Shown: in pieces, positions 13,055 through 25,973 of the stretch
Position numbering within the stretch: the stretch's first letter is position 1
How the letters are laid out: each line of letters starts with the position of its first letter
NCBI RefSeq assembly: GCF_021130785.1
Contig: NC_060214.1
Location: 45,404,001-45,468,000, forward strand
Reading direction: 5' to 3'
Length of the DNA stretch: 64,000 bases
From: Homalodisca vitripennis
Lineage: Eukaryota > Arthropoda > Insecta > Hemiptera > Cicadellidae
Translations under genes and position numbers: made by a program
Notes under the pieces: model-generated
Seen by the model: the letters and a program-made list of their open reading frames with translations, nothing else
The model's database searches: none
What the model was told of the DNA's origin: nothing

Positions 13055-14705
13055 ATTAAATTTGTATAAGTGGCAATAGCCTAATTTAATTTCAATAAAA
13101 TATATAATTATATAAAAAATATATATAAAAGGGGTGCAGCAGTTATTTTGCTGTTATAGGGCCCTAAAATAGATATAAAGATGACAAAGGTTTTAAAAAC
13201 TACCATGCAAAGGCATTTATTTAAATAATACCTTAATACATACAAGGACTAAATTATAACATAGTAGGAATAGATTAAAATGCGACAAGCATTTATTAAT
13301 GAAAAATGGGTTATATAATCATTTAACCAAATGTTATAAGTCATGCCATGGTAACGATAGAATCAAGCATGACAGAATCTCGTACTACATTGAATTTCAA
13401 TGCTACAATAATTAATTATCAACATATATAGTTTTCAACGACCCGTATTTACAAAACAATTTTATATTTGCCATATTATGTCTTAGTTTATTAGTGCGAA
13501 AGGCACTAGACTCCTGTGTATGGACAGGTGCCAATGTAACAAAATAAACTAAGCCTTGTCACTGGCTCTGTGCCATCCACAGCGATGTGACCGTCGACCT
13601 GGGGACCTCTGTCCAATACGTCGTAAACCACCAAACCAAACTCGCATTGGCACGGGTGGTCGCTCCAGATTTCCAAACAGCTCATAAAACAGTCCTCATA
13701 TTCATAAAGTTCCGATGATGTTCCGAGTGTCGTTCCTCACTCCTGTTATCGCATTTAAACAGTTCTATATTAGCTATAATTGAATAAACTTGAGATAAAG
13801 TTGGCAGCCATTTTTAACCTTACCAGCTATCCAAACTCTAGTAATGTAAATAAACTTTGTAATAAACTAATTTAAGATTTGATATGAAATCGTAATTGCT
13901 TATTATCTTATTTATGCGACTAAACATATTTTTTTAAATTATTTTTGTCTTAAAAACGTCTCTTATTTTATATTGTGTCCTATTTTGTCCCACCTCTGTG
14001 GAAATAGTACGATTTTTCAGAATCTCAGAGCTAACAATTAAAAGTATTGCAAATGTTTGCATAGTGGCATATTAAATGCAAACGAGTCACTGATCCTAAT
14101 ATTGTCTTATGGTCAAAGCAATACTTTTTCATTTTATTTTACCATATTGGTAACATGCAACTACAACAATTAGCATATAAAAATGAGTATATGAAAGCAA
14201 AAAAGGAAAACCAATTTGTATATGAGGCTAGGCTATGTTAAATAAAATTATCCCCAATTAGAATGACCATTTGTATTGAAACACTTGTTTTAATAAAAAA
14301 TGTTGTCATAAATGTATGTTTTTCTCAAAAACTGTAAGAATTATCATTCATTAGTTTCTAATGTTCGGTTGACAGAGATAAATTAATATTAATATACATA
14401 CACAAACATATTTATCTAAAATGTATAATAAATAATGTATATACTTATACTCATATATTCGCATTAAAAGAATAAAATAATGATACTTGTATTATGTAAG
14501 ATTGTAAATGTCAAGTTCGCAGCTTCAATGGTTCTTTTGCAATACCAAAAATAGCTCTGTCTAATTCCAATTGAGGAAATTCTAAACTCTAAACAGCTAC
14601 TCAAAAAGCTTTGGTAATATCAAAACTTCCAAGAAAACTGCAACTTGAAATTTGAAAATTTTTTAATCTGTTTTTAATCCATCAGAATTTTGGTATATTT
14701 TATAA
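13053..14705. other. AT-rich noncoding remainder of X1
   Basis: Apart from the island at 13,540-13,780 I see no gene. It is matched by 62,185-63,841 in X2. The 389-bp segment that is tandemly repeated in X2 is single here (starting near 14,316). Confidence 0.6.
13540..13780. other. GC- and CpG-richer island (X1), exon-like
   Basis: This patch contains several CpG sites (GACCGTCGACC, TACGTCGTAAACC) in an otherwise AT-rich region. The X2 partner at 62,680-62,900 is nearly identical. Minus-strand reading gives a 67-codon open frame ending TCPYTGV in X2 (62,640-62,843), and the plus strand also has one. I do not recognise either, and the overlapping frames argue that composition rather than coding creates them. 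An ancient exon or a repeat fragment are both possible. Confidence 0.35.
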
Positions 14706-17700
14706 TTATTATATAATATTATATAAGTTCTGAAATTTCACTTAGCTTAAGCTGCTATCATATTCAGTCGTAAAAATATTCACTCATGCAAAACCATGCC
14801 TATTTATACACAGTGCCCAATAACTTTATTTTGATATTTTTTGTAATTATTCCTAGACTTCTATTTTTATTTCAAAAGTCTTACAATGAAATTTTTGGTT
14901 TGCCTTTATTCCAAAAATAATGTGTGTAAATATTGATACAGAGTTCTGCGATACCTTGTATGATTGACACAGATTTTTGTCCTAACCACTGAGAAAATTA
15001 TGTTTTAATAACCATATTCAATCTGCCTTAAATAAAGATGCGTATATATTACACCGCCAAAAATTATAATATTTTATCGAAAAGATATTAATATTTTTCA
15101 CTAATGTATATGTATTATTTCCATCAATTCAAATCTGTTCGATGCACTAGACAGAGAAAGATGGGAGAGCAGCGTGGGCGCAGTGTTCATTTGGCGGAAA
15201 CGAATTGATCAGCTGTTCCAGAGCAAATTGTATATTTCATCTGTCTCATATGCTAGCCCATTACAATGACATAAAGCTACATCCATATTGAGGACTACAT
15301 CAATATTTTACTCAATATTAAAAACTAAGAGTCGGGAATAAGTTTTCACTGGCATATCAAATTACATATCAGATAGTAAAATGCTTTACTGGTATACTGG
15401 CAGATAACTAAGTATAAATTTATTAGATTGGTAAACATTCAGCTATTTTTTTATTGGCATTACATGAAATAAGATATAGCACGAACCAAGATCTATTTGG
15501 TATTAAATGAGTAAAATCGGTAAAATATTATGTGCTAAAAATTTAAAATTAGTCTTGCTAGCTTTCGAAGGAAAAATCTAGGTTGGTTAAAAAGATTTCT
15601 CTGTCGGCTTTAAGAAATAGGCTGCGTGCTTATACAAACTAAATTGTGTAACATTTCCACGCTTGATACAATGAATTATTTAAATTATTCTATTATACAG
15701 GACAACGTAAGCTTACACTACAACATGAAACTTATGTTTACTTTAAAAAACCGCTAAAATAAACACAATATAAACTAGAATTTCTGAAAAATGGTCATTT
15801 CAGTATCAGATAATACTCATGATTCATCAATGCAGTTAATACTGATTTATTGTATGAAAAATTTTAGTTGTTCATGACTTCGGTGTTATTTTTCAATTAA
15901 TGTCATATTAAATAAATAACAAGTATCTCAATACTGTACGACATAAGCGACGGAGGTACAAAGGGTCGCTATCGGTCAGAAAGGTGTTGTCTAAATGCGT
16001 ATGTTTACTTATGTTTGTCTATACATTATTTCGAGAAATATATGTCCTAGAACGAAGACCTTCTGTACTACAATTGGTCAATTTATCAGTAAGATACAGC
16101 CGGAATGTGGAATTTTCCAATCCTCCCCTAAAACCAGACAACAATTAAAAGTAACTGAATTTGACGATTTTTAAAAGACTATGATTCTCAAACCTAGGCA
16201 ACAAAGCAATCCCAACACTTGTAAAGAAGATATTATAATTCAAAACAGAAATGAACATAGACACGCTAAAGGGGATGTAGAGCTGGCACGGATTATTGTG
16301 ATCCAAGCTAACTCGACCTTAATTCTAGTACATTTTTATGAAGCAGATTTAGTATTTTTCACGTAAAATCTACCTGGATCAAAGGAGTTTGTGTCACATA
16401 AATGAATGTGGCAAGGAGGGATTAACAAAAGAATTCATTATCAAAACAACAAAGAGCCGGGGTTTGTTTTTCATATCTTTTAAAAGCTTTTGTAGTGAAT
16501 TCTACGTTAATATGAAACTGGCTAAACGTATTTTGGCAGCTTGCCAGTCCGTCATGGAATGGAATATGCTCAACAAATGAAACACATACAAGCAATCCTT
16601 TTAGTTATAATGTCATTTCTTCTTAATTAATTAACATTTTAGAATTTGTTTATTTATTTGTATATGTAAACATTTTAAAGTCACTGTACACATTGTTATT
16701 TATATAGAACTATATTTTAAAATAATTGATACGTTTGAAAGATACCACTGGTATTTACATATAAAACACTATTGTTAATAGACTAAAATATAAATAATGT
16801 ATTAAAAAATTTGAAATTGCAATGGTAATCCGAGTAAACGGGATAGTTTTGTTATTAATGATAATAATTTTAAACCATCGGCATCTTACCAGTCTGTGTT
16901 TCTTAAAGGTTTTGTTAATACATGAAATTTTTGTACAAGTAACTTAATTTAATACGTATAGATTAAAAATGATTTCTAAATTTTCGTCAAATAGCTTTTT
17001 GCGTTACTAAATTGACTTCAATACCATCAGTAGCAATGTAAAAGAAGCAGATGAGCGCGGAACGGGACTCATGGTGGTCAGTTGGCGGTAACAAATGGCC
17101 TAACGTCCGTTCCATCATCTTCTCGCTTACCCATCTCTCCAATCTCTAAGCGTCATCTGTTTACTCATTCACTGGAAACGTAGCAAATATATCTTCTACT
17201 CAATATCGGACACACAGTTTGTGACTGATTTTTAAAACTAAATCTCCTGCAACTGCTCTAATATAGTGCAATTTATTACCACTGTCTGCTTTTCGGAAAT
17301 AAGAAATTGACATCAAATGTAAGGATGAATTTAAATTACTCCAAGCATTGCCTTCGAATCTATAATAATATTATAATTGCGTGTCAGTAAGATACCAAAT
17401 GAAGTAAGTAATCCAACAACATTTACGATTCCTAATTCCTCACCTCCGGAGGTAAAAAGCCATGAACTTTAGGATCAAAATATGACCTCATTAAACAATT
17501 TTCAAAGGGCTATCTTCTTGCTTATAGTTTGGTAAACGTTAAATAAAAAATTTCATTTCTTAATCAATGATTCAATACTAGAAAAAAGACCTAAATTATA
17601 CTTTAAAAGTTGTAGTAAGTGATGTTTTTATAGTACAGAAATGAAACTGAGGGTTTAAAACTTCTATCGCAATAACAAAAGTTTAGCATTAGAAAACGAA

Positions 17701-18849
17701 TGATCACATGGATATATTACAAATATTTTGGAACATACTTTCTACACACTTTTCCAATCTTTAATGTTCAGATAATTTCCTTTAAAATAAATTACATTCT
17801 TTCTAAGGAACTTGCTTTTTTAATTACTGAAGGAAAATTTATTGTTCTGATAATGTTTTAGATCATTATAAAAAATGTGTATATCACGATATTACTGTAA
17901 TTTTAAGTCGTTTGGATAAAAATAAATGAAAAGCTTTAATAAAAAACTAGCGATTGTTTACGCAAACTATATAGTACATTGACATATAATTTCCAGCGTG
18001 ATTTGTGTTATTTTACAACATTATTTGACGATATAACTAGGAGCTATGTTATTACAATACCTTGTGGCGAAAGCCGATTTATATTACTAATAACAATATT
18101 TATTTCTTAGGTTTATTTATTTTAGTATATTATACTTTTTCACGCAGTTCTGAACCATAGCATTGAATATGTTATTATGAATTTCAGTAAAAATTTTAGT
18201 GACTGCTATGATTTGAAAAGTGAGAATAAAGTTTAGTATATTAACATTAGTTAGTTAATATTTGTGGTATATATTAACATAAGTGGTATAAACAGCGAGT
18301 GGTAGTAGTAGACATATGATATCTCTATTACTATTTGACATTGTATCTGTATGAAATGAGCAATATATATGACGTTTTCATTTACTATTATTCAAATAAT
18401 AACTTAATTTAAACTTTATCAATTTCAAGACACAATTATCGACCCTACAATTATTAAAAAGAACATAGTAGCTCATCTAGTCTCATTCTACGACGAAATT
18501 CCACACCGACTTTCACCACTACTAGTAAGAGCTAGTATAACTGGCCTTCCACAACTATGATCATTTGCATACCATATATTTGGATTATGTTAAAAAAAAC
18601 GCCAAATAAAATCAGAACTAAAAGAGTTGATATAATTAAAATTGGTCTATTATTCCTACGGATTTGGGTTACCCAAATTTGTTTTGATATTATCCCAAGC
18701 CAAGTACATAATATCCACAATATACTAAGTATTATGCATTTAGTACGTGTGATTGAGATTCATTAAAGCCTAAAAATACATTGTAGAGTACGCATACTAA
18801 AATACCTTTAAGTATAGAGTCCTTTGTTTGAAATTTATTTTAGACGATG

Positions 18850-18960
18850 AAAGAATTGTGAAGGAAACACGATTTTCCGGACATATTTCATCGTTCAGGG
18901 AAAAAAATCTGGAACACTAAGTTTCGAGATCTTCAATCTGATCTCTTCTTCAGGGAAATA
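18850..18960 (-). repeat. Transposon-like fragment with hammerhead-like hairpin
   Basis: On the minus strand at 18,921-18,955 the order is CTGAAGA, A, GAGATC, an 8-base loop, GATCTC, GAAA. This resembles hammerhead core 1 (CUGANGA), a perfect 6-bp stem II and core 2 (GAAA), with one extra A before the stem. Upstream, GATTTTCCGGACAT and CGTTCAGG recur in diverged form at about 19,710-19,740. Such motifs end Penelope-like elements in many animals. Stem I and III pairing is not evident, so activity is doubtful. Confidence 0.35.
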
Positions 18961-19267
18961 GCGAACCTAATACATAATTACAAACTTGGTTAAAATAATC
19001 CTATACACCTTTATATAAAAGTGTATTATTAGGTAAATATTAAAGTTTTTCAATAATAAAAAGAGTTGTTTTATTGTGTAAATTAGTCCAAATACTTTTG
19101 AAAGTATTTTAAATAGAAATAATGCAAAATATTAACTTAAAAATTAGAAAACATAACGCTAATTCTATTATTGCAATATTAACACATTTCCATAATATAA
19201 TATTTATGATATAATATCATAAATCCTGTATTACTGAACCATACGAAGCACAACGACGGTGTTTTAG

Positions 19268-19400
19268 CTGCCTAATTAAAGCCAAGCGAGTGATGCCATT
19301 GTATCTGGTATTGGACGGCTTGTTTATTGTCGCTGTTGTCTGTTGCTATAAATACTGTTCACAGCCTTGGTTAAAGTCCCGGCTAATGATCTCGGGCTTT
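19268..19400 (+). repeat. Diverged repeat related to 23,488-23,615
   Basis: About 128 bases align almost without gaps at roughly 70% identity with 23,488-23,615 (Y1) and 36,398-36,525 (Y2), sharing GACGGCTT, CTGTT, ATAAATA and AGCCTT. Substitutions are not concentrated at third codon positions, which argues against a conserved protein despite an open reading (19,290-19,487). Confidence 0.65.
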
Positions 19401-21039
19401 TGCCTTAGTGCAGTCTATTATTGGTCTTTGCTGTGTCAAACTTTTTCTGTACTTTCGAGGATTTACGGGAAGATTTATATTAAATGAAATGAAGATCATG
19501 TGGAAAACAATGGACGACCTTGTTTTAGTTTTTTAATATCTAGACTATGATTGTAAATAAGAATGTTATTAGATTGGTTTTATTATATTTACAACCTATG
19601 ATACTCTTACCAAAGTGACTTAATAATTTTACTTAAAAAAAACAGTAAGTAGTAATGTTGTCACGCGTTGTGTGCTGATCTGTATTAATTGGTTAATAAA
19701 GGAAACAGGATTTTCCCGGACATTTGCCATTGTTCAGTGAAACAAGAAAACAGTAACAGTACAAATCGGTTAAAATGTTATGTAAATATTTATTTTTCAC
19801 CCGTGTTTTAAAATATAGTCCTTAATTCAACGAAATATACGTATACTGAAGCTAATAAAAGAGCTGATTACAAAATTTAAAATTAATAACTGAGCTATTA
19901 TCAAGGAACATGCCGACAGACAGTATTTGTCTTCCGAACACGTGACTGTATTGTCTACGCAGGTTACTGTTGTGAGAACTAAATTAAATGAGAGCTGTCA
20001 CGTGTCCTAGGTAACTCTACATCCCACTGGAACTTTTGTGACACTTTGTTGTAAGTGAACATCAACTCACACGTCTCACTGCGGTATCTTTTCAACCCGA
20101 ACCCCCATAACGCTTGATGTTATGTTATCGTTCGGCAACTTCCTTAATGTAATTAATCTGTTCTTTATTGTTGAAATATTATATAAATGAACGTAAATTG
20201 AGCATAAATTTGGAAATTAAATTAATTACGGATTATCTGATGACTGAGATATAACCATTTTGAGAATAACAAATGCAAGCTTCATCTTCAACCTAAACCA
20301 TATAGCATAGAAAACAAGTATTAAGAGGAAGTAAAGTTTTGGACTAGAAACTCCCAAACATTACTGCAAAGAGAATATATATCTGACGTAAAAATTAATT
20401 ATTCTTTCACAATGTAGCGAAAATAATTTTTGTTAATAATTTATAAAACCTGCAAAATCTATACATTACGACCAAAGACTACTCACTGGAACCCCTTTTG
20501 TCTCTGTGTATTTCTTGTAATTCACTTACAAACGGCTTAAATGTTAATGATGCATCCATCGCTGCATGGTCTAATTTTTTTGTACTAATTGTCACTCAAC
20601 TGACGAAGAGAATATATTTCACTCGAGGAAACTTAGAGTTATTTATTTTAAAACAAAAACAAAATTGAAAATAACCAAAAAATTTCCATTCTACCATAAT
20701 TCTGTAATAAAAAAATGCTTAATTTACTGGTACGTTTATAAACTTATACACGTAGTTATACATGTATCATATTGGTGGTAATTTATTACTTTTCACATCA
20801 CGTTTTTCAAAAGCGTTAAATGAAACAAGTCAATTAGAAAGTCCAATTGAAAAAGTGTATGATTACACGACCAAGCAAATTACTATTAATGCGAAGTATA
20901 AAATTATTTAATTTAATTAAATTTTGTTGTAAAATAGCAATAAATTTGTTTGTTTTTCTATTCCCAAAATTAAAATGAATGTATCAGTAAACTTACGTTG
21001 GAAGCATTGAGGTTATTGAGTTAACTCGAGTTAAATTAA

Positions 21040-24000
21040 ATTCTTAAATTATTTTTATTTGGGGGAAAAAAAGAATGCAAAAGTGGACACTAGGAATATA
21101 ACAGGCTTAAAATAATCGTGTTATCAATATACCAATATTAAACATACTTAAGAGTTTGGAAATTTATACATTTGATAAAACTAATGATACCGTTTATTTT
21201 CCTATTTCAAGGTAAAAATTAGAATAAGTAAGCCATACTACGTGCAACAGTACTCACTAAGGTGGAATTCACAGTTTCAAATATATATCTAATTTATTCA
21301 CAGAAAATAGGCTATAATTATGTGTTAATACGACAGATGCTAATATGTTATATGATTGTACACATTTTTTTCGAATTTATTTATATTTGGACTTTTTTTG
21401 CTACTTCGGTTTCACATATGAGCAGTCTTAAGATGTTCTCTTGCGATAAACCGTATTTAAAAAAAACTGTCTTCATCTATAATGGTATTTCCTATAAAGA
21501 AAATAAATCTCCTAGTAACATTTAAAGTATATAGGTCATTTAATTTTTGATATATTTCACACATAGATATACAGATAGATGAAATTTTTCTCTTCAACTA
21601 CGGGTTTTGTTCTAGAATATTTATATTGTTGCACATTTCTATTGACAACCCAGATACTTCAGTACTGTATAGGTATTTCTTAAAATAGTCAATAGGATCA
21701 TCAAAAATTCCATGAATTAAATTTCCCAATGTCAGTAAACTCTGTGAGTATTACTAAGCTTGGAGGGAAGGACACAATTAAATTTCAATGTTAATAACAG
21801 TAAAAAAATAATAAACCTGTATGAATAAGTTAAAGCAGGAAGAGATTCACTGTTCCGTAACGGTATTTGTTTCAGGTTTTATACGATTCACTATAGATAA
21901 TATTATGATTTCAGACTTAATTTATCTTGCCGTTTAGAAACAATTAAGCATAATTCAGAATTTTACTATTATACTGAACGTAATACAGTAAATGCTTGTT
22001 AATTAAAATCTCATGTCATAGAATATATATTTAAAACTCAGTTTAAAATTGATAAGTATTTATTACAATCAAGTCGTTTGGACATATTACACTATTAGGG
22101 AATCTTTGTCCCTTTTCTGCCTTAAATATCATATTATGTAGCCTAAAAACTTTTCAAATAATAAACTTCAAACATTTGTTGAATGGAAAAGTGCCTGGAG
22201 ATGTCTAAAACAATGGTTATAAGTTGATTAATGAATATTAATTAAACAGGGTATAAGTAAAAAACCAATTATAATAATGACAAATAGCAATTATTTACGA
22301 GTTTTAACTAACTACTAGAATTAAAAAATGTATTACACATATACACAATATTGTTTAGTATTAGCAGGCTGTGTACGCGCTACCCAACGAAACCAGCTTC
22401 AACTAACGCGATTTCGGGTGATATAGGAATTCAATTTCTTTCTTTCTTAAAGTAAAACAAAAATGCCGCTTTTACTCATTTTTACTAAAAAAAATTATAT
22501 AATACATTTTTTGACTGTCAAACTTTAGTTTTTCGGTACATATATTCTCCTCTTACGATCATAACTAAATTTGTTTTGTTTAATCACTTTTTGAGAACAA
22601 TAAACTACGTCATTATAATCTGGGAAACATAGTTTATTACAAAATATTTTGCACTTTATTCTAAATTTTAACAGAAGAGCTGTGAAAATCTGTCGAGACT
22701 TAAGAAAATGGTATTAATTACTTACCTATAGTTCTGTATTTATAACGTTGGGAGGTGGATCCCTTATTTTTTACTTATCATTAAAAATAATATTTTACAC
22801 TAAATTAGACATGAAATATGTTTGGAAACATGTATGTTCTTCTATTTATTAATTTTTATTAAACCTACCTTCATACTTAAGGAATCGCTGAATGAGTTAA
22901 TAGCAATATAATTTCCGTCCTTAAAATATAAATGAAAAAGGTAACAAATAAACGACATATTCGTTAAGATAGATACATAGCCTTTTACAACGGAAGCTGT
23001 CCGTAAAGGCAGGTAATTTTAATTTTTATTGGTAGCCATTCCTAAAGATTATTTAAGTAACCAAGTATGTGAAAACATTTTTTCATGTTATTACAAAGTT
23101 AAAATGTAGTAGAATTTATGAGTTGAGTAACGTATATGTAAAACACTCAGATAAAAATGACCATAATAGTGGAATAACCACTAGAAAGTGCATAACAATA
23201 ACAATCCTTCAAAAAACTCATTTATTATTATTAGTTTTCTGAAAAATAATATCATCATTATATTTCCTCAACATATAATTTGAACCATATTCACTGAAAA
23301 CGAGTCGTAACTGTTTTCTCTCCTTAAAATATACACTTTGCACTGTTAAAAATGTTATTAAATTGACTAATTTAATGTATGGCCATTAGGAAATAATTGA
23401 AATAAAACATGCAAAGTAATTACTTTCCGATTTGAAAAATGAACTTAAAATCACCAAATCATCAGAATGAAAGTGATAAACTATCATCCGACTAATTAAG
23501 CCAATGGGAGTAAAGCTATTGTGTCAGATATTCGACGGCTTTTGTAACGTCACAGTTATCTGTTTCCATAAATATTGTTGGAAGCCTTATTTAATGTCTC
23601 TACTAATAATCACAGGCATAAACGCAGCTACGTATATTTGTATGTGTGTTTTTTTTGTAAAAATGTTACATTTCCTGATCAGTTTTCAGGATTAAAAGAA
23701 CACTGAATATCGTGTAAAGTTTTGGTTGCTTAATTTCTCTTAATGATCCTTAACCTTTATTACTGCCTAAGAAAACTATAGTATAAAACTAATTTGGAAG
23801 TAGATGTGTTAAACCTTAATGAATTTATTTGTAGAAGTTAAAATAAAATGTATCCACATGACCATTGTTTTTATTATATTTAAAATGTGATGTTTTAGTA
23901 TAAAACTCACATCTATTTTATTTAATAATTTATAAATAAATTGTACCTTAATAGGTAGTTGTCCAAGTAGAAGATGTGACTAAACAGTTTAGAAAATATA

Positions 24001-24500
24001 TTTATTTTAAATGAAAAAACTAAATAACAAAAGCTGTCACATTCCCCCTTCTATAGCCACTGAGAACTCTGTGATACTGTTACAAATAAATACGTGCTTT
24101 TCTGTTTCTCATGTAGTTTTCAAGTCTCAACACTAATTATAAAACTTTATTGTTTGACGTTTCTTATTCTCTTTATTTAAATATTGATTACAATGTTAAA
24201 ACATGAGACACATTTTTAAAGATTGTTCTTGACGATGGGAGGTTGCTGGTTAATCCTAACAACCTGAATTTCAGGAGCAGGCGTCAGTTTCTTTACATAC
24301 AAAGTTGTCTAGTACCCCGCTTTTATCCGTGCCGGTGTGATGTGTGATTGTATTTCTAGCACTCGTGACCTGTGCTCGGGACTTACATTATCTGCAGTGA
24401 GAAAACCTGGACTAGACTCCAAGCAGCTTTTGAGTACGTTTGAACCCTCTTATTTCCCTTCTTTTCTTCTTTCTGTTCTTTATTTTTTATGTATTAATAC
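21040..24500. other. AT-rich noncoding left part of Y1
   Basis: No defended gene. It is matched by 34,105-37,385 in Y2. The minus-strand stretch at 21,560-21,735 corresponds to an open reading in Y2 (34,482-34,664) but carries an approximately 10-base deletion that breaks the frame. Confidence 0.6.
23488..23615 (+). repeat. Diverged repeat, Y1 copy
   Basis: Y1 member of the three-copy repeat with 19,268-19,400 and 36,398-36,525. The open reading at 23,504-23,695 spans it but shows no recognisable domain. Confidence 0.65.
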
Positions 24501-24508
24501 CTGTCCTA

Positions 24509-24548
24509 CCTGTTGAAGAGGATAGATTTGAATCCTCGAAACGTTGTG
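24509..24548 (+). ncRNA. Degenerate hammerhead-like hairpin (Y1)
   Basis: The order on the plus strand is CCTGTTGA, A, GAGGAT, an 8-base loop, ATCCTC, GAAAC. Stem II is a perfect 6-bp pairing and the GAAA core is intact. Core 1 reads CUGUUGA instead of CUGANGA, so invariant A6 is changed and cleavage would be unlikely. The preceding 24,270-24,450 is less AT-rich and is shared with Y2, and may be part of the same element end. Confidence 0.35.
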
Positions 24549-24648
24549 TTAAACCTTTTATAACATATAACAATACAAAGTTCTCATAATTTTTCATTTA
24601 TTTTAATTATAAAACAATTAATTAAAAAAGTGATAATTCTGTTTCATA

Positions 24649-25973
24649 CGAGTGTTGTTCAATAAAGACTGAGACTGTGTCTATAAAACATTTATTATTT
24701 AATTCTGATCTACATAAAATTTTCCACCTTCAAAGTATTCCCCATTAAGTGAAATGCACTTGTCCCAGCGCCTTTGCCATGCCTGGAGAACGTTAGAGAA
24801 GCCATCCTTTGACACGTTCTTCAGGATCACCTCCAAAGCCTTTACTGCATCCTTTTCCGAATCAAAACGACGTCCCTTTAATTCCTTTTTTGCAGTAGGA
24901 AACAAAAAAAAGTCACAGGGTGCAAGGTCAGGACTATAAGGTGGGTGGGGCACGATCTTAATGTTTCGTTTGGCCAAATATTCTGTCACAACGTGTGCAA
25001 TGTGAGGCCCCGCATTTTCGTGATGAAGTTTCCAGTTTCCTCGAAGTTCTGGACGCTTTCGCGAAATGTGATCATTAATTAATATAGCCAAAACTTGTTT
25101 GTAATAGTCTCCATTGATTGTCTGTCCACGTGGAACTGATTGAGTGTACACCATTCCTTTATAGTCAAAAAAAGTAATGACCATTGCTTTGTTTGCAGAT
25201 TTCGTTGCCCTAGATTTCTTCGGGCGACCTTCATTTTTTTTCTACCCATTCGGTGCTTTGGATTTTCATTGCAGGGTCATACTGATAAACCCAGGACTCA
25301 TCAGCAGTGATTACACTCTTCTACCAATCCCTATCTTCTTCAACGAACCACTTCCACTCAAGGCAAACATCGACACGGTTTTGTTTTTGTTCAGGTGTGA
25401 GTAAACGAGGAATCCAACGAGCACACACTCTAGACATGTTAAGATTTTGTGTCTTTAAAATTGTGTGAGCACTACCTACCGATATGTCAAGGAGTTCAGC
25501 AATCTGTCTGACGGTCAGACGTCGGTCGGTTTTGATCATTGCCGCTGCTGTATTGATTTCCTCAGTGAGAGCAGTAACTGGGGCACCATCTCCTCAATGC
25601 AACTCTGGGTCCTCTCTTCCCTCCTTAAAATCTTTGAACCATCGAAAAACAGGAAGCACGAGACATTGCGTCATCCCCAAAAGCTTGCTTTATGTCTTCA
25701 TAAGTGTTAGTCGCAGTTTTGTTGAGTCTAACACACAAAACTTAATCGCATATCGTTGTTCACGCAAACTGGACATGATAAAACGTTGGAGGCGGCACTT
25801 ACCAAGCTGATGTTCAAATGAGCACTGATGGCTTTGTGATAGAGGTAAAGCAATTCAATGTCTGTTGGTAAACAATAGGGTCCAAAGGTATTGGAAAAAC
25901 CTGGCATCATGTCTTATCAGAGCAGTATAGGGAAATCCCGGGCCCAGTCTCAGTCTTTATTGAACAACCCTCG
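24649..25973 (-). mobile_element. mariner-family DNA transposon, complete but decayed
   Basis: A 1,325-bp element with 29-bp terminal inverted repeats matching except at one position: the left end begins CGAGTGTTGTTCAATAAAGA, and the right end is its complement with CGAGG in place of CGAGT. It is flanked by TA target-site duplications (24,647-24,648 and 25,974-25,975). Y2 has an empty site reading TTTCAATAACTTATTT at about 38,001-38,016, with a single TA. Length, ends and TA target are those of Tc1/mariner. One decayed transposase gene fills the interior on the minus strand. Confidence 0.96.
24699..25776 (-). pseudogene. mariner transposase, frameshifted
   Basis: Reading on the minus strand starts at ATG 25,776 (MSSLREQRYAIKFC) and ends at 24,699, about 359 codons, close to the usual 345-350. 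The N-terminal helix-turn-helix part is followed by RRLTVRQIAELLDIS and the linker motif LLTPEQKQ. The first catalytic Asp lies in a TADESWVYQYD stretch, the second position is in HENA and the third is in YSPDLAPCD. Spacing between second and third is 34 residues, as in DD34D. The second Asp is Glu here. Frameshifts occur near the N-terminus and in an A-run near 25,237, with in-frame stops near 25,590 and after EEDRDW at about 25,321. It cannot make a full transposase. Confidence 0.93.

Larger units (their letters stand above)
1..14705 (+). repeat. Segmental duplication, copy X1
   Basis: This block aligns in direct orientation, almost base for base, with 45,083-63,841. The window opens inside it, so its true left end is unknown. 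The right limit is near 14,705, where X2 switches into a local tandem repeat. X1 is about 4 kb shorter than X2, chiefly because it lacks the middle of a non-LTR retrotransposon (near 5,515-5,571), a Penelope-like insertion (near 9,967-10,009) and part of a TG microsatellite. Judged by eye, most aligned lines differ at a few percent of positions plus small indels. Confidence 0.93.
14706..21039. other. Single-copy AT-rich interval between X1 and Y1
   Basis: This stretch has no long direct-repeat partner in the window. No supported gene: the open readings (16,181-16,366; 16,389-16,580; 18,557-18,766; 19,290-19,487) are short and of low-complexity composition. GC-richer patches lie at 15,145-15,235 and 17,040-17,160. 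A transposon-like fragment with a hairpin lies at 18,850-18,960, and a related 5' motif recurs at about 19,697-19,750. Confidence 0.6.

Noticed and set aside
16181..16580. Two adjacent short plus readings in the single-copy interval
   Set aside because: Short, no recognised domain, no splice pattern I can defend and no paralog for comparison.
19290..19487. Membrane-like 65-codon reading with a related reading at 23,504-23,695
   Set aside because: The underlying DNA is homologous, but substitutions are spread evenly over codon positions, as in a noncoding repeat.
25465..25810. Overlapping plus-strand readings of 81 and 108 codons
   Set aside because: They are antisense shadows of the decayed mariner transposase.
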